Part shown: positions 13,163 to 22,744 of the stretch, one piece after another | How the letters are laid out: the number at the start of each line of letters is the position of its first letter | Numbering within the stretch: position 1 is the stretch's first letter | Assembly (NCBI RefSeq): GCF_000143535.2 | Contig: NC_037316.1 | Span: forward strand, 434,001-498,000 | DNA from: Botrytis cinerea B05.10 | Lineage: Eukaryota; Ascomycota; Leotiomycetes; Helotiales; Sclerotiniaceae | Reading direction: 5' to 3' | Length of the DNA stretch: 64,000 nucleotides | The notes under the pieces: generated by a model | What the model saw: the letters and a program-made list of their open reading frames with translations, nothing else | Database searches by the model: none | Told to the model about the DNA's origin: nothing | Translations under genes and position numbers: made by a program

Positions 13163-13923
13163 CAATTGCTCTATTAAAAGCTACCGTTCTCCAAAACCCC
13201 TTAGATAAGCAAGGTCTGGTTGACTAGCATCAGCTGCCTAGCTAAAATAACAGATGCTAAACTCTATGATGGAAGGTGGCTCTGAATGGTTATCTATATG
13301 GGCTAAAAGCACTGAGCACACCAAAGCTCAATCCGATACTACTCGCATACTTGTCGGATTTCTCTACATTCATATAATAACCATGGACCATAGAGCATTG
13401 CACCTCAACCAATTGACGCCATCATCATATTGACACTCATGAAAAAGTTACAAAGGGCGAGTGAGATAATGCCGGGATTGGACGTGGCCTAGCCCGTTTG
13501 CCATTACACTAGAACCAACACCAACACGTTCCAAATAGCAAATGGTTGTTCTATTCCGATTGCTTGTGGCCATGTCCGGCATGAAAGATGGTCTCCTAAA
13601 GAAATCCTGGAATCTCATGATTGCAATTGCGCCACCAAAGGAATCGTGTCTCCGATCGCAAAGCCAGTCCAATTAGATCCTTCCACCTGTGCGTACTTTT
13701 TGCGTGTATAGCAAGCCATGGATAGCATTCGGTACGCTATATTCGGCTTTCTCGAGCCCAGAATATTTCAGAGCTGTAGAAAGACCCCTAAATCGGAGAT
13801 CCAAGGTTACCATCATTTACCATTGAGGCCTCCTAGCAAAGACCAACTGAAGAAGATTGATAGAGATCCCGACTTCGGGTACCTAGGAAATCTCAATGGA
13901 CTGCTCAAAGATTCGCAACAGTG
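13163..13923. other. intergenic between HET gene and hAT-type element
   Basis: No supported gene; a 106-codon frame starting at 13718 runs into the inserted element and is considered accidental. Confidence 0.5.
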
Positions 13924-13931
13924 GTTGCACG
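13924..13931. repeat. left target-site duplication of the hAT-type element
   Basis: GTTGCACG directly before the left CAGTG end; pairs with GTTGCACA at 14370-14377 with one mismatch. Confidence 0.8.
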
Positions 13932-14369
13932 CAGTGGTCGCAATGGGTGGGTTTCGTGCTAATTTTCCAATACCCATACCCAAGCCATTATTAATGGGTA
14001 GCCAATCAGAGGCCCCAATACCCAGCCATTATGAGTAGCTCAAAGTCCCCGTTTACACTCATGATACCCATGTTGAATATAAAAATGGAAAACAGTTGGG
14101 TGGTGTTTGCAATTTGTGTGTGTTTTGTATACAAAAATCAAACAAATTATAAAGTTTTTAGTTTCCAATGTTCTTACTCTTTATGAGGCTGAAACTAGTA
14201 GCGACCTTTACTATAATAGGACTAAGTCTCAAGCTAACGGGACACACACTTTAACCACTCAACCGACGAAAATAAGACTTCCATACCCATAGCCAGCTAT
14301 TGATTGGTGAGTATAGCTTTTTTCATCCGCAGCCAGCCGTACCACCCAAGCCACCCATTGCGATCACTG
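13932..14369. mobile_element. non-autonomous hAT-type element (MITE-like), 438 bp
   Basis: Terminal inverted repeats are visible directly. The left end reads CAGTGGTCGCAATGGGTGG and the right end, reverse-complemented, CAGTGATCGCAATGGGTGG; 20 of the first 22 bases match. The element is flanked by 8-bp direct repeats: GTTGCACG (13924-13931) and GTTGCACA (14370-14377), 7 of 8 identical. An 8-bp target duplication and TIRs starting CAGTG are hallmarks of the hAT superfamily. Short ACCCA/TGGGT subterminal motifs recur inside, on both strands. No transposase frame is present, so it would need a hAT transposase in trans. It lies about 660 bp upstream of the cutinase start and could influence its promoter; that is inference. 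Confidence 0.88.
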
Positions 14370-14377
14370 GTTGCACA
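14370..14377. repeat. right target-site duplication of the hAT-type element
   Basis: GTTGCACA directly after the right CACTG end. The single mismatch to the left copy suggests the insertion is not brand new. Confidence 0.8.
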
Positions 14378-15027
14378 GGACTGCACGATTTGAACTTGTA
14401 ATCACTCTTGAACCTAAGATCAGATGCGTCTAGATTTGACGATGTGATTCATTACAGATCAAATAATGAGATCAGAGGTTCCAAGATCAATCAATCGATT
14501 CGAGATTATTCTGATAGCAATTTTGAAGTTGCAGAATAGATCACGAGATCACCTACCCATTAGCGAATCGACAGTCGGATTAGTGGACCATCGAGAGTAT
14601 TGGCTTACATAACAATCCGGCACATCTCATCCCCTCAGACTGTTTCAAACAACCATCATGTCCATCCACAACTCAGACTCTCAAACATCATTCGTGACAG
14701 CAGCCACAGGCGGATAGCAAAAATAATAACGTTACCCACTTCAAGCCAATCTTTTTGCAAAGAATACGCTCTCGATTACCGTGATTTCGTCGGATATGTC
14801 TCCCTCCATAATCGTGGCTGAATGTATCTGTCTCCAGGGAACAATGCATCTAACAAACTAGATCTTCAGCATTCAGAAACTAAAGAGCTGGTTTCATATC
14901 ATTTCCCTTGCTCTTCCTTATTACCACCTCATCCCATACCTCTCTTGCACAAACTGCACATGCCAAGAACATTCCCTCATCCCAATCAATTCCAGAAGGC
15001 CGGCCCTTCATGTTCTCCCCTCCAATA
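14378..15027. other. intergenic: cutinase promoter region
   Basis: No supported gene. Contains the probable promoter and leader of the cutinase; in-frame ATGs upstream of the chosen start exist at 14908 and 15010. Confidence 0.5.
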
Positions 15028-15994
15028 ATGACATCCAGAACGTTCCTTTTCCTTCAAGTTGTCTTCTCCCTGTACATTTCCTCCGTCTATTCATTTCCCT
15101 TTTCTCTCCTCAAAACAAACCTCATCAAAACCCGCGATCTCTCCGCCGTAGCCAGCGAGCTCGGCACCCTAGGAAGCGATCTCCAGAACTCCAGCACTCT
15201 GAAAACCTTCCTCGGCGATAGAGGAAATGTGATTACGCAGAACGATGTGCTGGATAGCAATGGAAGTTGTGCTACGATGACTGTATTATTCGCGCGGGGA
15301 ACGGGGGAAGTCGGTATGTCTATTTCACTTACCTACTTATTTACAAATTCCTCTCGAGAAATCCAATGAAGAGGAACCAAGGAAGCGAAGCTCGTATGAC
15401 TAACCTCACGACTAGGTAACGTAGGAATCTTAACCGGTCCTCCATTTTTCACAGCCCTAGCCGCATATATGAATGAAACCGGAAGCATGTCGATCCAAGG
15501 CGTAGATTATTCCGCGAGCGTCTCCGGCTTTCTCGCTGGTGGCGATCCCGCCGGTGCAAAAACTATGTTCGTACTCTTCCTCCTCCTCTAGACCATACTC
15601 AACCATTAACACACACCCCAGGGCCGATCTAATAAATAATACTCTAACCAGCTGCCCCGATACGCATCTCACTGTGTCCGGCTACTCTCAAGGAGCTCAA
15701 CTTGTTCATCTCGCTATGAGTTCGCTGCCCACTACCACAACATCACGCGTTAGATCCGTCGTGATGTTCGGAGATCCAAAGAATGGTACTGCGTTAGCTG
15801 GTATCGATTCGAGTAAAGTCATGACGATTTGTGATCCTAAAGATGATATTTGTAAAGGCGGAGATGCCATATTACCAGCCCATCTGGAATATAGTGCAAA
15901 TGCCGGAACTGCTGCCAAATTTGCATTGAGTGGGCTGGCGGATGTGGGTATCACGAGTGCGAGGAAAGTCAGTGGAGTTGATGGGATATCTTGA
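15028..15994 (+). CDS. cutinase (secreted serine esterase, cutinase family CE5)
   Basis: Three exons: 15028-15313, 15416-15566 and 15622-15994, giving 269 aa. Intron 1 (GTATGT, CTAAC branch, TAG) is phase 1. Intron 2 is 55 nt, phase 2, with the weak donor GTTCGT; it restores AKTMADLINN. Cutinases hydrolyse cutin esters of plant cuticle outside the cell. A hydrophobic signal peptide covers about residues 5-22. Family motifs are the FARGTGEVGNVG oxyanion region, GYSQG with nucleophile Ser168, CDPKDDIC with catalytic Asp220, and PAHLEY with His233; cysteines 81, 157, 216 and 223 fit the two conserved disulfides. All catalytic residues are intact. The N-terminal pro-region is somewhat long. The start at 15028 was chosen because the signal peptide begins there; 15010 is an alternative. 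Confidence 0.93.
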
Positions 15995-16174
15995 ATATTC
16001 AAGGTTGCGGAATGGGAAGATAAGAATATGAGAGATAAAATATTGTCTATAAATATGCTGTTAGAGTCTTTAGATCAACAAAGTTGAGTTTATTTGCATG
16101 TAATGAATCTATAACAAAATCTCTATCTATGTATCGTACATGAAATACATAACTGTACAAAAGGTATCTACGCT

Positions 16175-19100
16175 TCACCCCAAAATTTCTCGTTCTAGAG
16201 AATCTCCTGTTCTAACCATGGTTTTGATTGCATTCAGCGTCCTTGAACAATCATGCTCCAAATCATTGAGCAAAAGTCGATTAGCCCTCGATTCCGCAGC
16301 CATAGCCTGTATATTGAGAAAGCCTTTGGTAAGGTACAAGAATGTGCGGTATTCTGGACGTAGAGACGTCAATAGCTTTCCCTTCCTCCGAATTTCTAAT
16401 GGTAATCTGTTTTTCTCGCTTGTTAAAAATCTTAACTTCGCCCATCCTTTCCAATGATCCATAAGGACCGTTTCGCATATCTTAAATGCTAGTTTGAAAT
16501 GTCGAAACTTGGTAAGATGTTGAATATATTCGTTCCAATTCTGATTGCTTAATTGAAATCCCATATCCGTAATCTCATTGACAGTTCGTATCATGACGTT
16601 GATTTTTCCTTGCCTTACAAGAGCCATCATGTAAAAGTGCAAGGCTTTTGTCAGAGCAAGTCTATGTGCTGCCTTAATTGGCTCCTTGTTCTCTTGCAGA
16701 TTGGCTTTGGTATCTTCCAGAGCGCCCTCTCCAGATGCATGGTCGACATCACTTTCAGCCACTTCTGCCTTTTCAGAATCATTGGTACGAGAGAGTAATT
16801 TTGAAAGTCGAAGAGATTGAGCTCGCTTGCGGGTATCAGACACGAACTGCTGCCACAGATCCTCCACGGCGTCATAATCTAACTCTTGAAGTTTTAATGA
16901 CATCAAAGCAGTGGTAATATTCCCGGGTTGTGTGTCTCTTCTATCGGCAGGTAGCAATCTTAAGAAACGTTGATGCATATCCTTGGCGGATGTTATCTCC
17001 ATATTCTTGGAAAGTACAAATACGATATACCCGAAAAACGTGGTAGGAAAAGCAATGTCAAGTGGCTCGTGCTGGATACCTTTCCTGACTTTGTCACTAA
17101 TGTCGCGAGGATTCATTGTTTGGACAACTTGTTCAAAAATCTCCATGGCGCCATGTGGATCTCCCCAAGTGACCCTAGCTGCATGAATTGCCGCTCTCAA
17201 CTCCAAGAATTTTGTGCTTGCAGTTTTCATTCTTTTTTGCTCGAGCATTCGATCTTGGATTACAAAAACTTCCTTGTAGCGTTTAGCAGCAAGATAGCCA
17301 CCCATAACAATCGCATAATGAAGACTAGTCGCAGGTATACCAGCTTCTGGCATAACTTCTGCTAAAATCTGCCAGGCACGTTCGGGTTGTTTCACCATAG
17401 CCAGCGCTTGCATGAGAGCCGCATAAGTATCACCATCATGCTCTATATTAAGCTTAGACATTCTTTGAAGGATTCGATTGACGTTAATGAGGTCATAACG
17501 CAATGCCCAAGCAACAAGCAAAGAATTCCACATGCGGGTTCGTGAATCCGAGAACTTTAAATTCATGGCCTCTTCGCAAATGGTTTCAGCTTCTTCCAAT
17601 CGATCACCTGCCAAATAGGCAGTCACGAGAGTGCTAACCATGGCTGCGCTCTTTTCAACTCCATAAGTAGCAGACACCCGATAGAGCTCAATGGTGTTTT
17701 CGAGATCACCACGTGAGGCACACATTCCCATCAGTGTTCCGAAAGTATAGTCATCAGGTTGAAGTTTTCGTTTTGTGACAGTAGACTCAAAAGTCTCCAA
17801 AGCATCATCGACTTGACCAACCTGTGCATAAGCACTGATAAGGATGTTGCAACATGTTATGGTCGGCTTGAGACGATATTTTTTTCGGATGCTTTTAAAC
17901 ACGTCGAGGACTATTTTGGGTTCTCCTCGCCTTGCGTGAACATGCAAGAGAGGGGCCATGTCATCGGCCGATGCCAAAGGATTAGGAGTTGTTGCAGATT
18001 CACTTTCTAATCGCATATACTTTTCTGCAAACTGTTCAAACAAGGCATGAACAGTGTCAGCATCTCCATAGCGTGCAAATTCATCCATACATCTCCTGTG
18101 CGACGCTCGATCTAAAGTCTGATTGAATCGAAATATGTCTGCAAACACTTCTTGAATTCCAATCAAATCATGATTTTTGAAGAAAATCTGCAGTACGGAT
18201 TGTAACATGGATCTTGGAAGTAAGAGGTTTTTCATTGGGCTTTCTCGGGCCTGTCTGTAAAGAACGACGGCTGCTTTTAGTTGACCAAGAGACAGTAGCA
18301 TGTTGGTTGCCTGTGTATAAAGACGAACAGACTCAGTTCCCCAGTCCTGAATATGTCTTAGAAGGGGCCAAAACGTGGCATATGAAAAGTGTTTGGCACT
18401 TAGTAGAGCTGAGGTGATCACTGCCGTAGCAAATTTCGTGAGGGCTTCAGATGGTAGAGTTTCAACTTCCGAGGGATGGTGAAGCGACTTGTTGACATAC
18501 TTTGCCAAAAGTAGAGCTTTGTTAGGAAGATCTTCTATGTGGTGTAAACTTTTAAACATATCATACCGTGGTCCGGTAAGACTACCGTGCAGCTGCACTT
18601 CTGTCCAAAGAGTGAAGGCTTGCGACCACAAACCATTTGTCATGAGATGTAACATGATATCTGATCCTCCAGCAGTCGTGTTGAACTTTTCGAGGGAGTA
18701 GTGGTAAAGTTCATTTGCTCTCGAGAAATTCTGCAGTCTCAAATAAGTACGAATCACGATCTCGTATATTTCTGGTTTCTCTCGACGAGCATCAGATCTC
18801 TCGAATAATGAAGTGGCCCTCTCCGCATCTACTATCCGATTTGAAGCCGCCATATATTCCAAGACTTGAATTCGAATTCTCTCCTCGGCCCAACTCCCAA
18901 ATTCCAGACGTCGATATTTTCGCCATACCTCTTCGTATCGGGATGATGTTGTTATTCCTAGAACAGTTGCAATAGTTGCTGCATCGTCAGGCGCCTCGTG
19001 TATAATAGGACGCTTCTTAATCTCGGCGGATTCTTTCGTCTCTGCATCTACCGAAACCAAGGCCAACGAAGGTTTCTTAGCAGAAGATGTGTAGAGCCGA

Positions 19101-19450
19101 TAGCCAGAACCTCTCAATCCCAGTCTAGTCCTCTTCCCATCTTGTCTATCAACTCCCAACCCTGGATATTGCCGTAGAAATTTGAGGGTACTGGTTGGAT
19201 AGAGAAAGTCCAAAAAAATACCAGGACTTTCGCTAACAGTTCCATCATTGGGCAATCGTGAGTTCGAGCCCTCAGTAACATCAGGCCCTTGTAACATGAG
19301 CTGCCATAATGGCGAGAGCTCAAGCTCAATTGCACCGTGGGTCCAGAATGCCGAATGAAGTGCGCGACGACTTTTGGCTAAGTGTTTTGGTCCTGGTAGA
19401 AGGCGCCGCAGACTGCCTGTTTCAAGACATCCCGCCGTGCGCTCGAGCAT
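16175..19450 (-). CDS. mitochondrial pentatricopeptide-repeat protein, Cya5-like
   Basis: One uninterrupted frame of 1091 aa. The N-terminus (MLERTAGCLETGSLRRLLPG, then SRRALHSAFWTHGA) is basic and Ser/Leu-rich as expected for mitochondrial import. It resembles the conserved start of the filamentous-fungal translation regulator Cya5; in Neurospora cya-5 is needed for expression of mitochondrial COX1. The middle (about residues 380-800) shows degenerate ~35-residue helical pairs typical of PPR motifs, such as TCCNILISAYAQVGQVDDALETF and DDYTFGTLMGMCASRGDLENTIELY, though only parts are quoted here. PPR proteins bind organellar RNA in a sequence-specific way. No intron is needed. The PPR call is firm; the Cya5 orthology rests on recalled similarity of the N-terminus. 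Confidence 0.8.
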   Translation of the reverse strand: MLERTAGCLETGSLRRLLPGPKHLAKSRRALHSAFWTHGAIELELSPLWQLMLQGPDVTEGSNSRLPNDGTVSESPGIFLDFLYPTSTLKFLRQYPGLGVDRQDGKRTRLGLRGSGYRLYTSSAKKPSLALVSVDAETKESAEIKKRPIIHEAPDDAATIATVLGITTSSRYEEVWRKYRRLEFGSWAEERIRIQVLEYMAASNRIVDAERATSLFERSDARREKPEIYEIVIRTYLRLQNFSRANELYHYSLEKFNTTAGGSDIMLHLMTNGLWSQAFTLWTEVQLHGSLTGPRYDMFKSLHHIEDLPNKALLLAKYVNKSLHHPSEVETLPSEALTKFATAVITSALLSAKHFSYATFWPLLRHIQDWGTESVRLYTQATNMLLSLGQLKAAVVLYRQARESPMKNLLLPRSMLQSVLQIFFKNHDLIGIQEVFADIFRFNQTLDRASHRRCMDEFARYGDADTVHALFEQFAEKYMRLESESATTPNPLASADDMAPLLHVHARRGEPKIVLDVFKSIRKKYRLKPTITCCNILISAYAQVGQVDDALETFESTVTKRKLQPDDYTFGTLMGMCASRGDLENTIELYRVSATYGVEKSAAMVSTLVTAYLAGDRLEEAETICEEAMNLKFSDSRTRMWNSLLVAWALRYDLINVNRILQRMSKLNIEHDGDTYAALMQALAMVKQPERAWQILAEVMPEAGIPATSLHYAIVMGGYLAAKRYKEVFVIQDRMLEQKRMKTASTKFLELRAAIHAARVTWGDPHGAMEIFEQVVQTMNPRDISDKVRKGIQHEPLDIAFPTTFFGYIVFVLSKNMEITSAKDMHQRFLRLLPADRRDTQPGNITTALMSLKLQELDYDAVEDLWQQFVSDTRKRAQSLRLSKLLSRTNDSEKAEVAESDVDHASGEGALEDTKANLQENKEPIKAAHRLALTKALHFYMMALVRQGKINVMIRTVNEITDMGFQLSNQNWNEYIQHLTKFRHFKLAFKICETVLMDHWKGWAKLRFLTSEKNRLPLEIRRKGKLLTSLRPEYRTFLYLTKGFLNIQAMAAESRANRLLLNDLEHDCSRTLNAIKTMVRTGDSLEREILG

Positions 19451-20474
19451 GCCCTAACAAGAGAGACAGAAATCGTATACGGATATGTAGAAAACAGGTT
19501 TAATCGTCACCGGTGTGCGGCTCTAACGTAAAAATCAAAATCTAACTGGATATCAGCCGATTTTGTAAGTGAAAAAGACCACACACAAGCTCTGTACTCA
19601 CCGTAGAACATGCTTTGCACAGTCAAAATTAGACTGAAATTGAGACGACAAGGAGAAGATGGTGGGAGTTCGTCAATCTGTCAATCTATGGTGGTTTCAG
19701 TGAGATATCAAGTTTAGATAAAGGCAAGAGGCAAAAACTTCACATATCAACGTAGACAATAAATTTAGCTGGGTCGGATCATTATTTATTTTTTGCTCCG
19801 ATTGCTTAAGTAAGCAAGCAGTGTTTCCATGGAGGGGTGATAGTCGGAACAATAAAATAGTGATATCACTATAGTTTTGGCTGACGGAGAATCCTACCGA
19901 GACTTGTATTTGATAATGAAAGTCTTCAAATTGTGTCGAATCAAAGTCATTTTGAAGAGAGAGAGAGAGAAAGACCTGAATTCTGGATAGTTTTCTTTCT
20001 CCCACCATTCTTCCATCTGCCTATCTCAAGATGATACACATATGTGTATATTCGATTTATTCCGATCTTCCCAAAAACAGACATAGACATCACCGGGGCA
20101 GATTGGAAAGTGTGTACATACGCTCAATTCACAACTAATTGGAGTGAAAATCGATTGAAAATAAAACAAATCAATCCGAAAACATCAAAATGATTGTCAG
20201 ATTTTGATCGTCCTAAATCTCATCCAAAAAAATACAATTCATGTCAAAGTTTGGGGGTGAAACAATCAATATCAAGATGTAGTCAAACTCGCCCGCTTCT
20301 TTTCTCTCATGTCCTTCGCAAAGAGGTGGTCCAACCCAACGTTTCGCTTACCGCCTTCCTTGCACTCAAATCATTCTGCCAGGATTAAATTTCCAGCTAC
20401 AACTGATCTATACCACTTCTACAACCCCACAATCCCGCAATCCACCCAACCATTCTTCCAAACCCCTTCAAACA
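19451..20474. other. divergent promoter between PPR gene and SRP68
   Basis: About 1 kb, AT-rich, shared upstream region of two divergent genes. No supported coding region or RNA gene. Confidence 0.55.
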
Positions 20475-22388
20475 ATGGAAATAACCAAATTCGTCCTCGA
20501 AGGACGAGACGAGGCGAAGCTATATGGCGATTCTTCCGCTTATCGAACTCGACTTTCAAATCGCATTCACACCTTGAGAAAGAAGCTTGGAATTACGACG
20601 AAACCCCGCGCAAAGTACTCGAACAAGCCTGTAACTGCGGAGGACATTAGTCAAAGCCATGATTATATCCATCTCCTGTTGCTTACCTCCGAAAGAGCGT
20701 GGGCGCATGCTATGTCAATGAAAGAGATACACACTGTTGATACAAAAGGGATAACTGGTTCAACTCGATCGCACATCGTTTCTCGATTACACAAAGCCAC
20801 GATATATGCCAATGATCTTTTCCGATTACTATCCGATAAATCGACTACCAACGCGAACGATGTCGATGTATTGGAAGCTAGAGCATACGCTGCTGCTCTC
20901 GCTGGAGCAATGGAATTCGAAAAGCAAAGTTGGGAGGCTTGTGTGAAGAGATACGCGGAGGCTAGGATTATATACACTGCACTTTCTAAGGTCACCAAAG
21001 CGGACATCTTCAAGGATCTCTTGGCCGACCCTGTTGATCCCAGTATACGATACGGGGCTTATAAGATGGGACTGCCTCGAACACTAGCTATATCTGCCAT
21101 TGCACGCAAGAATTTCCCTTCGGATCAAGAGTTGACAGAGCAGGTGGAAAAGTTAGACCCCGACTGTCTGAAAGACGAAGCGACAATATCAAAAGCTCAA
21201 AGTCTGGAATCGGGCGAGACAATCAAAACTATTGTCTGGCGATCACGGACAGTGGATTTAGAAGATGCGGCAATAGCTACTGCCCTTGGATCAGTAAAGG
21301 CAGCGTCATCAAAACTGTCTAATACTCTTTCTTCATCTACTCCTAAGGATAGGGGCTCCGCTTATGACGATATTCTAATCGCTAGTCAAGAAGTAGTAGA
21401 CGCTACAAAGCATGCTATTGACGAGCTAGTTTCGGAGGGTGTTGGACAAAGTGATAAGCGAATGCAAAGCCTATTAGTGACTAGGACCGCTGTTAGCTAT
21501 GATATGATTGGCTGGCGTATAGGCAGAAACAGAGTCATGGTAGGGGAGCAAGACGGTATTATCGATTACGTTCAATCATTTCCCGCAGGGAAGGTCAAGA
21601 AATCAACCAAGGATGAGCCTATAGGGCGTAAACTTGCCAAATTACGCGAGAAGGTTGTTCTCTATGACGCAATCCTGCAAAGTGTTGAGTCAATTAAAGA
21701 GCTCCCAGGTGTTGCAGCAGATTCTAGTCTACAGGAAGAGCTAGATGCAAAATATAGCTATTTCCAAGCTCTTAAGTAAGTTGATCTAATAGCTTTAATT
21801 TGCATACAAAGCTCAACTGACCATTAAAATAGATGTTTGATAATAGCCCGCTCTCACGCAATTCTTTCGAATCCCAAAAATTCACTAGCTCTCTTGAACC
21901 GCGCAACAGAAAAATGCACAGCTGCCCATTCAAAACTATCTTCGTCAATGGACACCACGACTACAGATACTCCACCTAACCTAACTGTCACTCCCTCTGA
22001 AACTGAAAAACTCCTCGCTTATCTTCAATGCGAACTTCAACGCTACCGCGCCTTGGTCGAAATATCTAACCTCACCTCCACTACCCCGAAACCTGGCGAT
22101 GAAAATGTACAACAAATTCCCCTCGTTGAGCGTCTCCATGAGTACCCATCCGATGGAGTTGTTGACCTGAAGAATCTCGTAAACTATCCTCCAAAATTGG
22201 AGGTTGTACCCGTCAAACCACTATTCTTTGATTCGGCGTGGAACTATATTGATTATCCAGGAAGAACAACGGAGAAAGCTGCAGAAAAGGCAGCAGTGGA
22301 GGTGCAAGCGAAGGAGCCAGAGCCAGGGGAGCCACAGGAGCAGCAGCAGCAGCAGCAGAAGAAAGGATGGTTTGGTTTCGGCAGATAG
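20475..22388 (+). CDS. SRP68: signal recognition particle subunit SRP68
   Basis: Two exons, 20475-21775 and 21833-22388. The 57-nt intron (GTAAGT, CTGAC branch, TAG; phase 2) splices FQAL-K to CLIIARSHAIL. Protein 618 aa, close to the ~620 aa family size. SRP68 is the largest SRP protein; with SRP72 it binds 7S RNA and helps target secretory ribosomes to the ER. The N-terminal RNA-binding domain is visible: repeated Arg/Lys helices such as SAYRTRLSNRIHTLRKKLGI, followed by YIHLLLLTSERAWAHAM. The rest is helical. The C-terminus carries the peptide involved in SRP72 contact in the family and ends in a short glutamine run (encoded near 22339-22360) and KKGWFGFGR. Confident. Confidence 0.93.
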
Positions 22389-22744
22389 ATACAGGCATTG
22401 GATTAATAATTGTTGCTAAGCGAGCGGGAGCTATCGAACATATCCATCAAATTTCAATCATGCTAAAGCGAGGATTCGCTAGTAAGGTTGACAAAATAGA
22501 GCTTTCACGATAAGTAGCCCAAGCTAAATAGTTACAAGAGCTAGGTTTAGAAATATAAAACTTTCAAATCCTGGCATGTTCTTACTCAGACTCACTGATA
22601 CATCTGGCACCTACTTTATAATAATACTTTATTGAAATACTTTATAGATACTATATTCAAACATCCTCTCTCCCATTATTTTAGACGCAGTTCAATGGCA
22701 AAAACTACAACCATATCTAAACCACCTCTCAGTTACTTAAAACC
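22389..22744. other. convergent 3' region between SRP68 and nitrate reductase
   Basis: 356 bp of AT-rich sequence between two convergent genes; nothing coding. Confidence 0.6.
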
